Source: SHLQ01 sp964441145 (GTDB lineage: Bacteria; Actinomycetota; Acidimicrobiia; Acidimicrobiales; SHLQ01). Taken from it: 31,364 bases of DNA. Below the pieces are notes generated by a model. That model saw only the letters and a program-made list of their open reading frames with translations. It was not told the DNA's origin and ran no database searches. Positions 15,324 through 22,784 of this stretch are shown here, one piece after another (positions within the stretch are counted from its first letter, which is position 1; every line of letters begins with the position of its first letter). The stretch covers positions 1 to 31,364 of the forward strand of contig CAYTUB010000034.1 of NCBI GenBank assembly GCA_964441145.1, in the 5' to 3' direction. The position numbers and the translations under genes are program-made.

Positions 15324-15348
15324 CTTAGGAAGGGACCGCCGTCCTAAG
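15324..15348. promoter_or_regulatory. 7-bp inverted repeat overlapping the paralogue 4 promoter
   Basis: CTTAGGA at 15324-15330 is the exact reverse complement of TCCTAAG at 15342-15348 with 11 bases between. The right arm overlaps TAAGAT (15345-15350), the putative -10 element. It could be an operator. The rest of the 137-base gap between paralogues 3 and 4 shows nothing recognisable. Confidence 0.35.
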
Positions 15349-15350
15349 AT
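15345..15350 (+). promoter_or_regulatory. putative -10 hexamer TAAGAT of propeller paralogue 4
   Basis: TAAGAT is followed by 8 bases and then the ATG at 15359, matching the start-proximal TANNNT pattern. Confidence 0.5.
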
Positions 15351-15358
15351 CCCCCGGT

Positions 15359-16774
15359 ATGGGAGGACCTAGCTCGGTTCGAGTTGAATTCGAAGATTCG
15401 AGCGATGGCCCAGGTGACGAGCCTCCAATTTCGCCACCGACGTCTTCACCATCCAATCGCCGCGCGCTCGTGGGAGCAGCGCTGCTCGCATTGGTCGTGG
15501 TTCTTGCCGCAGTGGACGCGCTACGCCCCGGTGACGGCGAGACAGCGGCGGGCACACAGCGCCTCGCGCCGACCACCACCGTTTCTCCTGCACCGAGTAC
15601 GACCAACGTCGCGCCCTCCACCGATTCGGTCGAATCCGCAGTCGACACGGTGCCCCCGACCGGCGAAAGCGAGTTCTTCAATAGTGATGTCGTCCGAGGT
15701 GAAACAGGCTTCTTGGCCTTGCTCGCCTCGGACAGCGTCGACTTGTCACCGTCGCTTTACCGCTCGGAGAACGGGACCGACTGGGACCGCGTCGACGCAC
15801 AATTGGCACCGTTCGTCGCGAAAGGCGACATCACCGAGATCGGCTACTCCAACCTCATCGCAACACGACAGGGATTCGCGTTGCTGCGCACCCGGACCAC
15901 GCAAGATCGCCTCTCGCCGGTCTTCCCCGCAGAGAGCATCACCGAGCGGTTGGTGTCGGTAGATGGAAATGTCTGGCGCCTCGATGATGCCTTCTCCTCC
16001 CTGGTGCACACCGAAGTCGCAGCCCCGTTGTTCCACCTGGCGAACTCCTTCGGCTTTGCGACCAACCCATTGCCAGTCCTCACGCAGTCGGGAGATTGCG
16101 AAGCGCTACTCGCGCTAGCCGCGCAGGTGTTTGGGGAACGTGCGCTCCTAATCCATCGAGCGGGACGCGTCGAAGCGTCGCAAGTTCAGGCGTCAGCGTC
16201 GGAGGCTCATACTCAGCTAACCGGCGCACTGGTCGCATCGTTCGCTTCAAATGGCACCTATCTAGATACGCCGAGCGTCTGCGGCCGCTTCCCGGGAATA
16301 TCACCCGACTTCCCCGATCCAGTGATCGAGGTGATCCAGCCCGATAACAACGTTCGTCAGATAGCGCTCCCGACCGACGTGCTCGACACGAGCCTGGCGA
16401 ACTGGCCTGTGCCATCACTGTTCGGAACCGATTCGGGGTTGCTTGCGGTGTTCCAGGAATCGGTATGGAGCCTCGACATCGAGACCGAAACGTGGACCGA
16501 GCTGATCGACTTGCCGGTGGAGGCGTCCACGGTAGTCGGCTTTCAGTTAATCGACTTTCGCTTGAGCGACTATCGCATAGTCGATGAGCGTTACCTCGTG
16601 GGACTCGCGTCGGAGGCCACCGTCGTTGCAGACCTCGAGCGAGGCGAGGTATCCATTGACCTGCTCTCGAGTCAGATACGCCACGCGCCGATCATCTTGT
16701 ACGCAGATGATGAGGTGATCATCACCCCAAGTCTCGATCCCGACGGTGGCACCGAAGTGATCGCCCTGCCCTAA
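15359..16774 (+). CDS. membrane-anchored Asp-box/propeller-like protein, paralogue 4 of 4
   Basis: A 471-residue protein of unknown function. It has a cytoplasmic tail with SVRVEF, a Pro/Ser-rich stretch, a membrane helix at about 36-53, the box LRPGDGETAAGTQR at 54-67, then a Thr/Ser/Pro linker. The ectodomain has Asp-box-like SENGTDW and SVDGNVW and the shared C-terminal landmarks SVCGRFPGISPDFPDPVIEV, VRQIALP and VWSLDIETETW. Only two ectodomain cysteines are seen (in SGDCEALL and SVCGRF), fewer than in paralogues 2 and 3, and the middle of the domain is shorter. A strong bidirectional hairpin follows the stop codon. Confidence 0.75.
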   Translation: MGGPSSVRVEFEDSSDGPGDEPPISPPTSSPSNRRALVGAALLALVVVLAAVDALRPGDGETAAGTQRLAPTTTVSPAPSTTNVAPSTDSVESAVDTVPPTGESEFFNSDVVRGETGFLALLASDSVDLSPSLYRSENGTDWDRVDAQLAPFVAKGDITEIGYSNLIATRQGFALLRTRTTQDRLSPVFPAESITERLVSVDGNVWRLDDAFSSLVHTEVAAPLFHLANSFGFATNPLPVLTQSGDCEALLALAAQVFGERALLIHRAGRVEASQVQASASEAHTQLTGALVASFASNGTYLDTPSVCGRFPGISPDFPDPVIEVIQPDNNVRQIALPTDVLDTSLANWPVPSLFGTDSGLLAVFQESVWSLDIETETWTELIDLPVEASTVVGFQLIDFRLSDYRIVDERYLVGLASEATVVADLERGEVSIDLLSSQIRHAPIILYADDEVIITPSLDPDGGTEVIALP

Positions 16775-16779
16775 TCGAG

Positions 16780-16826
16780 TTCTGTGGTCAGCTAGCGGAC
16801 TATAGGCATGCTGACGGACCACAGAA
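16780..16826. terminator. bidirectional hairpin between convergent propeller gene and sdhB
   Basis: TTCTGTGGTC at 16780-16789 pairs perfectly with GACCACAGAA at 16817-16826, and a second short match (AGC with GCT) extends it inward. The flanking bases also pair with one wobble. It lies in the 71-base gap between two convergent genes, the expected place for a shared terminator. There is no long T-tract. Confidence 0.6.
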
Positions 16827-16845
16827 TTCCCAGATGTGTGCTGGG

Positions 16846-17622
16846 TTAGCTCTGGCCGGCGAGACGGCGGTTCTTGACCTTGGCCTTGACGTAATCGCGG
16901 TTCATGAAGGCGATGAAGTCGAGGCTGATTTCTTTAGGGCACGCCTCATGGCATTCGCCATGGTTCGTGCAGGTGCCGAAGAAGTCCTCCATGGTGTCGA
17001 CCATGTCTTCGGTGCGCTTCCAACGCTCTGCCTGGCCCTGTGGCAACAAGTTCAGGTGCTGGATCTTTGCAGCGGTGAAGAGCTGTGCAGCCGAGTTTGG
17101 ACACGCAGCAACACACGCGCCACAACCAATGCATGCCGCAGCATCCATCGCAACATCTGCGGCTTCCTTGGGAACCGGCGTCAGGTTGGCATCGGGAGCC
17201 GACCCGGTCGAGACCGTGATGTAACCGCCAGCGTGCTGGATGTTGTCCATCGCTGCCCGGCTCACCGCGAGGTCCTTGATGACCGGGAAGCTTCCGGCAC
17301 GGAACGGCTCGATCGTGATGTGATCGCCGTTCTTGAACGTTCGCATGTGGAGCTGGCATGTCGCCTGGCCCTTGTTTGGTCCATGCGCCTGACCGTCGAT
17401 CATCAACGAACAGGTGCCGCAGATACCTTCGCGGCAATCGCTTTCGAAGGTGACTGGTTCCTTGTCGTCGTTGATCAATTGTTCGTTGACGGTGTCGAGC
17501 ATCTCAAGGAAGCTTGAATCTGTGCTGATTTCGCGCGCCTCGTAGGTCTCGAAGCGGCCCTTGTCGGCAGGCCCGTTTTGGCGCCAAACCTCGAGGGTGA
17601 CATTGATGAGTTCTTCGCTCAC
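16846..17622 (-). CDS. sdhB: succinate dehydrogenase iron-sulfur subunit
   Basis: The 258-residue electron-transfer subunit of succinate dehydrogenase (complex II) on the inner face of the membrane. The 2Fe-2S ligands are Cys63, Cys68 and Cys71 (CREGICGTC) and Cys89. The 4Fe-4S motif is CIGCGACVAACP (Cys164, 167, 170), with Cys174 and a third set Cys218, Cys224 and Cys228 (CTNHGECHEACP) serving the 3Fe-4S and 4Fe-4S clusters in the usual interleaved manner. It passes electrons from the flavoprotein to haem and quinone in SdhC. It is the last gene of a sdhC-sdhA-sdhB operon, 29 bases after sdhA. Sequence alone does not separate succinate oxidation from fumarate reduction, although an aerobic setting makes the former likely. 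Confidence 0.95.
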   Translation of the reverse strand: MSEELINVTLEVWRQNGPADKGRFETYEAREISTDSSFLEMLDTVNEQLINDDKEPVTFESDCREGICGTCSLMIDGQAHGPNKGQATCQLHMRTFKNGDHITIEPFRAGSFPVIKDLAVSRAAMDNIQHAGGYITVSTGSAPDANLTPVPKEAADVAMDAAACIGCGACVAACPNSAAQLFTAAKIQHLNLLPQGQAERWKRTEDMVDTMEDFFGTCTNHGECHEACPKEISLDFIAFMNRDYVKAKVKNRRLAGQS

Positions 17623-17651
17623 GGCTGGATCTTTCTCGCTCTTCGAATCGG

Positions 17652-19607
17652 TTACTTGTAACTGCGCTGGCTGAGTTCGACGTGTTCGAACTCAAGCTGC
17701 TCTTCGTGCTTGGTTTGCATGGTGCTCTCGTCGTTCCACTCCCACGCAGCGACGTGACGGAAGTTCTCGTCGTCGCGGAGTGCTTCGCCTTCTTCGGTCT
17801 GGCTTTCCTCACGGAAGTGACCACCGCACGATTCTTCGCGGATGAGGGCGTCGTGGGCCTTGAGCTTGGCGAGCTCGAAGAAGTCAGAGATTCGCTCGAC
17901 CTTTTCGAGTTCGATGTTCATCGAGGTGGCATCGCCCTTCACTCGGACGTCGGCCCGGAAGTCTTCTTCGAGCGCAGAGATTTCGCCCTGCGCCTTTTCG
18001 AGACCGTTCTTGTCTCGAGCCATACCAATGCGCTCCCAGACGATCTTTCCGAGCTCACGATGGAAGAACTCAGGAGACTTGGTGCCATTGATCGACAACC
18101 ACTGCTTGCCCTTGTTGCGAACCTCGTCCTCGGCTGCGACAAATACCGGGTCGGTCGTCGGAACGACCGATTCTCCCAACTTGTCGGCGAGGTAGTCGCC
18201 GATCGTGTACGGCAAGACGAAGTATCCGTCGGCGAGACCTTGCATGAGTGCAGATGCGCCAAGGCGGTTCGCGCCGTGATCGGAGAAGTTCGCTTCGCCA
18301 ATGGCGTAGGTGCCAGGGACGGTGGTCATCAGGTGGTAGTCGACCCAGAGGCCGCCCATTGTGTAGTGGGTGGCGGGGTAGATGCGCATCGGCACCTTGT
18401 AGGGGTCTTCGCCGGTGATGTTGGCGTAGATATCGAACAAGTTGCCGTACTTTTCCTTGATCGTCTCGACACCATCGCGAGCGATGGCGTCGGCGAAGTC
18501 CAAGTACACGCCGTTCTTGAGCGGGCCGACACCCCGGCCTTCATCGACCACGGTCTTTGCGTTACGGGAGGCAACGTCGCGTGGCACCAGGTTGCCGAAG
18601 GCCGGATACTTGCGCTCGAGGTAGTAGTCACGGGCGCCTTCGGGGATGTCTCCGGCCGCACGGCTCTCGTCGAATTCATTTGGAACCCAAATGCGACCGT
18701 CGTTACGCAGCGACTCCGACATCAACGTCAGCTTTGATTGATGGTCGGCTGACGGTGGGATGCAAGTTGGGTGGATCTGGGTGAAGCACGGGTTTGCGAA
18801 GAACGCACCGCGGCGGTGGGCTCGCCATGCAGCGGTGGCGTTCGACATCATCGCGTTTGTCGAGAGGTAATAGACGTTTCCGTAGCCGCCGGTTGCCAGG
18901 ACCACAGCGTGGCCTGAATGCGATTCAACCTCACCGGTGAGGATGTCGCGAGTGATGATGCCCGCGGTCTGTCCGTCCTTGACGACGAGGTCGAGCATCT
19001 CCTTGCGGTTATGCATCTCGACGCCACCAGATTCAATCTGACGGTTCAGCGCCGAGTACGCACCGAGGAGCAATTGCTGGCCGGTCTGGCCTCGGGCGTA
19101 GAACGTACGGGAAACCTGCGCGCCACCAAAGGAGCGGTTGTCGAGGAGGCCTCCGTAGTCACGGGCGAAGGGCACGCCTTGGGCGGTGGCTTGGTCGATG
19201 ATGTTGACCGATACTTCGGCGAGGCGATGCACGTTGGCCTCGCGGGAGCGGTAGTCGCCACCCTTGACCGTGTCGTAGAACAATCGGAAAACCGAGTCAC
19301 CGTCGTTCTGATAGTTCTTCGCTGCGTTGATTCCGCCCTGGGCTGCGATGGAGTGCGCGCGTCGTGGGCTGTCGTGGAAGGTAAAGGCCTTCACGTTGTA
19401 GCCAAGTTCGGCCATGGTTGCGGCTGCCGAAGCACCGGCCAAGCCGGTTCCTACAACAAGGACGGTGAACTTTCGCTTGTTGTTGGGGTTGACCAAGTTC
19501 ATCGAGAACTTGTGGTCCTCCCACTTGGTAGCGATGTCGCCCTCGGGGACCTTTGAATCGAGCTTCGGGCTCGTCACTCGTGCTGATGGTTCGATGGTCG
19601 CAGTCAT
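17652..19607 (-). CDS. sdhA: succinate dehydrogenase flavoprotein subunit
   Basis: The 651-residue catalytic subunit of complex II. GTGLAGASA (about 53-61) binds FAD, and His85 in RRAHSIAAQGG is the expected site of covalent FAD attachment. Substrate-site hallmarks include QIHPTCIP, the Arg-rich EGARDYYLERKYP region followed by LVPRDVASR, and THYTMGGLWVDY. GEANFSDHGANRLG is the C-terminal FAD-domain signature. It oxidises succinate to fumarate in the TCA cycle. The length and sequence style match the soluble subunit that pairs with a single cytochrome b558 (B. subtilis/actinobacterial type). Its ATG lies 3 bases after the stop of sdhC, indicating tight coupling. The N-terminal ~45 residues before the Rossmann fold are longer than in E. 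coli SdhA. Confidence 0.95.
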   Translation of the reverse strand: MTATIEPSARVTSPKLDSKVPEGDIATKWEDHKFSMNLVNPNNKRKFTVLVVGTGLAGASAAATMAELGYNVKAFTFHDSPRRAHSIAAQGGINAAKNYQNDGDSVFRLFYDTVKGGDYRSREANVHRLAEVSVNIIDQATAQGVPFARDYGGLLDNRSFGGAQVSRTFYARGQTGQQLLLGAYSALNRQIESGGVEMHNRKEMLDLVVKDGQTAGIITRDILTGEVESHSGHAVVLATGGYGNVYYLSTNAMMSNATAAWRAHRRGAFFANPCFTQIHPTCIPPSADHQSKLTLMSESLRNDGRIWVPNEFDESRAAGDIPEGARDYYLERKYPAFGNLVPRDVASRNAKTVVDEGRGVGPLKNGVYLDFADAIARDGVETIKEKYGNLFDIYANITGEDPYKVPMRIYPATHYTMGGLWVDYHLMTTVPGTYAIGEANFSDHGANRLGASALMQGLADGYFVLPYTIGDYLADKLGESVVPTTDPVFVAAEDEVRNKGKQWLSINGTKSPEFFHRELGKIVWERIGMARDKNGLEKAQGEISALEEDFRADVRVKGDATSMNIELEKVERISDFFELAKLKAHDALIREESCGGHFREESQTEEGEALRDDENFRHVAAWEWNDESTMQTKHEEQLEFEHVELSQRSYK

Positions 19608-19610
19608 GGG

Positions 19611-20480
19611 TTACTCGCCTTCTTCCGCGGCTTCCAAGTACTCCTCGAAGCAGGACACGGCGCCCTCTTCGGTGGTCTCACTTGCACACGGGTTGCTGTC
19701 GTTGTCGATGACTCCGGCTTGGGTCAGGATCGGGAAACTCAGGTTTCCTATAAGGATGACAGCTGCGAGGCCTGCGGCCAGGCCTCTACGGGCTGTGTTG
19801 AACTTTGGGTTGTTGATGCCAAGGCTTTGGAACAACGACCAGGCGCCATGGAAAATGTGCAATGCCAGCGCGACGTTGGCCACGATGTAGATCAAGGCGA
19901 CGGGCAGGTTGCCAAGCGAGTTGGCGAGGTTGCCATAAGGGTCACCACGCACGTAGTCGGTGGATGGGATGAAGCCCCACGTCAGATCGGCGAGATGGAA
20001 GATCAAGTAGAGCAAGATGATCGGCCCCGTCCAGCGCATCGTGCGGCTCGCGTAATTTGCGGCAACGTAGTCACGTCCACCGGGGTAGGTCTTCGCCCCG
20101 TCGATGAATCCAGCCTTATCGCTTGCGCGTCGGCTGATTTCCTTGGTCGTGTAGGCGGCAGCAATGTGCAGGCCGAACATCGCAATAAGACCAAAGCGCA
20201 GCACCCAGAGAAGCCAGGTGCGAGGAATGATGTCTCCACCAAGTTCGCGGAGGGCCTCGGCGTACTCGTGTAGCTCGGCTGGTCCTTCGAATACGTGCAA
20301 GTTCCCGATCATGTGGGCGACGACAAATCCCAAGAGTCCGGCGCCGGTGATTGCCATGACCCATTTCCGGCCGACCGCTGATTGCCAGATGTTTAGCGGG
20401 AAGGGGAGAGGCTTTGGCCTCTTGCGAATCGGTTGAGGATTCCGGAAGTCAAAGGTTGTTTGCGCCATGTGTGAGTCCAT
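19611..20480 (-). CDS. sdhC: succinate dehydrogenase cytochrome b558 subunit
   Basis: A 289-residue membrane anchor of complex II with about five hydrophobic helices, at roughly 40-60, 90-110, 145-170, 185-210 and 235-255. Histidines near helix ends (for example FVVAHMIGNLHVFEG, FGLHIAAAY, LIFHLADL and LHIFHGAWS) are the probable axial ligands of two haems b. It anchors SdhA and SdhB and hands electrons to menaquinone or another quinone. No separate sdhD follows, as expected for the b558 type. The C-terminal tail is acidic and has two Cys residues. Start: ATG at 20480, with an in-frame ATG four codons later (20468); neither has a convincing ribosome-binding site or TANNNT element. It is the first gene of the operon. 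Confidence 0.9.
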   Translation of the reverse strand: MDSHMAQTTFDFRNPQPIRKRPKPLPFPLNIWQSAVGRKWVMAITGAGLLGFVVAHMIGNLHVFEGPAELHEYAEALRELGGDIIPRTWLLWVLRFGLIAMFGLHIAAAYTTKEISRRASDKAGFIDGAKTYPGGRDYVAANYASRTMRWTGPIILLYLIFHLADLTWGFIPSTDYVRGDPYGNLANSLGNLPVALIYIVANVALALHIFHGAWSLFQSLGINNPKFNTARRGLAAGLAAVILIGNLSFPILTQAGVIDNDSNPCASETTEEGAVSCFEEYLEAAEEGE

Positions 20481-20662
20481 CGGTCGTGCTTCTAGCGAAC
20501 GGAAGGTGGCTCAGTACAGGCTTGCACTGCAGGCCATACATAACCCACCCCAAATATTGTGCCCCGCTTGGCAACGGATGCGTGTGTATTGGTCAATCTG
20601 TCACACTTGCGCCGAATCGGCCCTTTCGAGCCAACAGTTTTTTGTCGGCCCTGCTAGTCGTT
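20481..20662. other. intergenic region upstream of sdhC
   Basis: These 182 bases separate the GH2-like gene (ending 20663, minus) from sdhC (minus). They must hold the end of one transcript and the start of the sdh operon. I see an A/T-rich island (CAAATATTG near 20550) and an 11-base palindrome GCCGA-A-TCGGC near 20611-20621, but no convincing -35/-10 pair and no classical terminator. No open frame worth calling. Confidence 0.4.
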
Positions 20663-22756
20663 CTAGGACGCAGTAAAGCGGTATGTGTTGCGAGCGATCT
20701 CGCCTTGGGAGTCCGAGGCGACAAGTTCGACGGTTGCCTCAGTCCCGATTCGGTCGCCGCGAATGGCTAGATCAGCAATGAACTGCACCTCGTCGGCCGA
20801 CACTGCCCCGTTCCATGAACGGGTGCGAGTGCCCCGATGGTCGCTGACGGTTGCCGAAATGGTGATGCTCGCAAGGTCCTCGGGAGCGTCGTTGCACAAG
20901 AAGAGTGCAAACGTCGATGTTGTTCTCGCCGGAAGGGTTGGGCTCACTGGGTAGAGCACGGGCAACACGGGAGTCTGCGCCGCGGTGACTACCTCCAACG
21001 CCTCTCGTGGTGTGCCGTCGGCGTCGATGAGCGCGCGGCTCAGTCCTGGCATCGCGTTTCGCCAGGTTCCCGCGCAGTATCCGCCGGTCGGTCGGTACTT
21101 GAGCACTCGCAGGGTTTCGATCATTGCCTTGAGTGCGTCGGCTTGGTGAGACTGTGAGGCGGCGGCCCATGCCCCGACGTCGGGGTAGGTGGCCGGCGGA
21201 ATCAGCCGACGCAATACATCCGACTCGGCGCCACGCACCTCGAGTGCCGCGTCAAGATCACCGATCGCAGATGGCAAGGCCTGTGCGCCCATGTCCGAAA
21301 CGAACCGCACAAGACGTGGGAGTGTCGCTGCGTACTCGGCGATTTCATGCGCAGGAGAATCGAACCAGCCGAAGTACAACCCAATATCGCTCCCGGCGAG
21401 CTGGGGAACATGGGGGGCAACGTCGGAGTGAGCAATGATCGGGCGGCTCGGATCGGCGCGTTCGAAGGCGCGCTTGATCGCCCGGTCGAGGATCGTTCGA
21501 TTCCAACTCGGCATTTGCTGCTGGCGAAGATCGGGTGCTGCGCTCGATCGGGGCTCGGAGGACTGGGGGCGGGTGTGGCCGCCCCAGATGACGATCGACG
21601 GGTGATGACTGAGAAGATCGACCATGTCTCGGGTTTGTTGTTCGACAGCAGCGGTGACGCTTCGCCCATAACTTCCGACCATGGGTAGGTCTTGCCAGAC
21701 CAAGACACCGAGTTCGTCTGCAGCATCGGTGAACTCATGGCGGGTCACATGACCTCTCACCCTCACGAGATTGAACCCGGCATCTCGGATCGCCTTCACC
21801 TCGGCGTGGATCTCTTGACGCGACATCGAAGCGAGGTCCTGACGCAACACACCAAGGTTGACCCCCCGAAGGAAGGTTCGACGGTTGTTGATTCGCAAGA
21901 TGAAGTCGTGCAACTCCGCGGTGCGAAAGCCGATGCGTCGTTGCTTTCGGTCGGTCACATCGCCCGTGGCTGTTCGTGCGGTGACATGGACATCGAACAG
22001 CGGTTGGGCGCCGTGCCCCACCGGCCACCACAGCTCCGGGTCGGCAACGTCAATTGTCCATTCCACCTGATTCTCGCCAGCGGCGACGGAGTGGGTGTCT
22101 TGGTGGGTGAGGCCCGCGACCTCGGTAGTGAGGGTGACCTCGCCCGGTTCGCTTGCAAAGAGCACGGCGCGAAGCAAGATCTGCGCGTTGGCTGTGTCCG
22201 CGTTGGTGCACAGGACTCGGAAGTGGCGAATAGCAACCGGTCCGGTGTCGACGACAACCGCCGGCCTCCAGATCCCGGCTGGGTTCCAGTGCGGCGCGAT
22301 TCCGGGGCCGTTGGTCAACCAGCCGGTTAGGTCCCGTTGCTCATCGCCACCTGTTGTCGATGGTGCTTTTACCTCGACGGCGAGCACTGCGCGTTGTGCC
22401 TCGGCCATCAAATCGGTCACCTCGAAACGGTGGTGGGTGAAGTAGCCCTCGGTCTGCCCGATGTAGGCGCCGTCGAGGAAGATGTCGCCCGCATAACAGA
22501 TGCCGTTGAAGCGAATCCAGCGACGCTGTCCTTCACCGAGCGCCGGCACGGTCATGTCGGCTCGGTACAACAGCGTGCCGTCAAAGTCGGCGAACTCTGG
22601 ATGTGTTTGCCAGTGTGAGGGAACGTCGATTGGAGTCCAGTCCGAATCGTCGAAGTCGGGGTCGGAGAAGTTGCGCTGTAGCTGTTCGGTTGCACGCGCT
22701 GCGCGCCAGTTGGTTATGGCGTTGCTACCCGGCTCGGGCCGGTCATGCTCCTTCAC
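20663..22756 (-). CDS. glycoside hydrolase family 2-fold protein, probably catalytically inactive
   Basis: A 697-residue protein with GH2 architecture: a jelly-roll sugar-binding domain (about 20-180, with WTPIDVPSHWQ and DIFLDGAYIG), an immunoglobulin-like domain (about 180-285), a TIM barrel (about 290-560, with FLRGVNLG and GVLVWQDLPM), and a C-terminal beta domain. It resembles beta-mannosidases. However, the acid/base site that normally reads W-x-x-x-N-E is WGGHTR at 391-396, and the nucleophile segment that normally reads SEYG/SEFG is SDMG at 487-490 (Asp488). Both catalytic glutamates are thus absent. It may be a carbohydrate-binding pseudoenzyme or have another mechanism. The start is GTG at 22756 with TAGGGT 7 bases ahead. 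There is no signal peptide. It follows the DmdA-like gene by 28 bases. Confidence 0.82.
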   Translation of the reverse strand: MKEHDRPEPGSNAITNWRAARATEQLQRNFSDPDFDDSDWTPIDVPSHWQTHPEFADFDGTLLYRADMTVPALGEGQRRWIRFNGICYAGDIFLDGAYIGQTEGYFTHHRFEVTDLMAEAQRAVLAVEVKAPSTTGGDEQRDLTGWLTNGPGIAPHWNPAGIWRPAVVVDTGPVAIRHFRVLCTNADTANAQILLRAVLFASEPGEVTLTTEVAGLTHQDTHSVAAGENQVEWTIDVADPELWWPVGHGAQPLFDVHVTARTATGDVTDRKQRRIGFRTAELHDFILRINNRRTFLRGVNLGVLRQDLASMSRQEIHAEVKAIRDAGFNLVRVRGHVTRHEFTDAADELGVLVWQDLPMVGSYGRSVTAAVEQQTRDMVDLLSHHPSIVIWGGHTRPQSSEPRSSAAPDLRQQQMPSWNRTILDRAIKRAFERADPSRPIIAHSDVAPHVPQLAGSDIGLYFGWFDSPAHEIAEYAATLPRLVRFVSDMGAQALPSAIGDLDAALEVRGAESDVLRRLIPPATYPDVGAWAAASQSHQADALKAMIETLRVLKYRPTGGYCAGTWRNAMPGLSRALIDADGTPREALEVVTAAQTPVLPVLYPVSPTLPARTTSTFALFLCNDAPEDLASITISATVSDHRGTRTRSWNGAVSADEVQFIADLAIRGDRIGTEATVELVASDSQGEIARNTYRFTAS

Positions 22757-22763
22757 TCACCTA

Positions 22764-22769
22764 ACCCTA
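22764..22769 (-). promoter_or_regulatory. putative -10 hexamer TAGGGT of the GH2-like gene
   Basis: TAGGGT on the minus strand is followed by 7 bases and the GTG at 22756. It lies in the 28-base gap after the DmdA-like gene, so the GH2-like gene may be transcribed independently. Confidence 0.5.
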
Positions 22770-22784
22770 TGTGCTGCGGGATAT

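Noticed and set aside
17682..18737. A 351-codon plus-strand open frame
   Set aside because: It lies wholly antisense to sdhA, which is certain. It has no recognisable motif and is a by-product of GC-rich codon usage.
20575..20605. A CRP/FNR-like half-palindrome (GTGTG...CACAC) upstream of the sdh operon
   Set aside because: The central spacing and core bases do not match a known TGTGA-N6-TCACA or TTGAT-N4-ATCAA site well enough to support a call.
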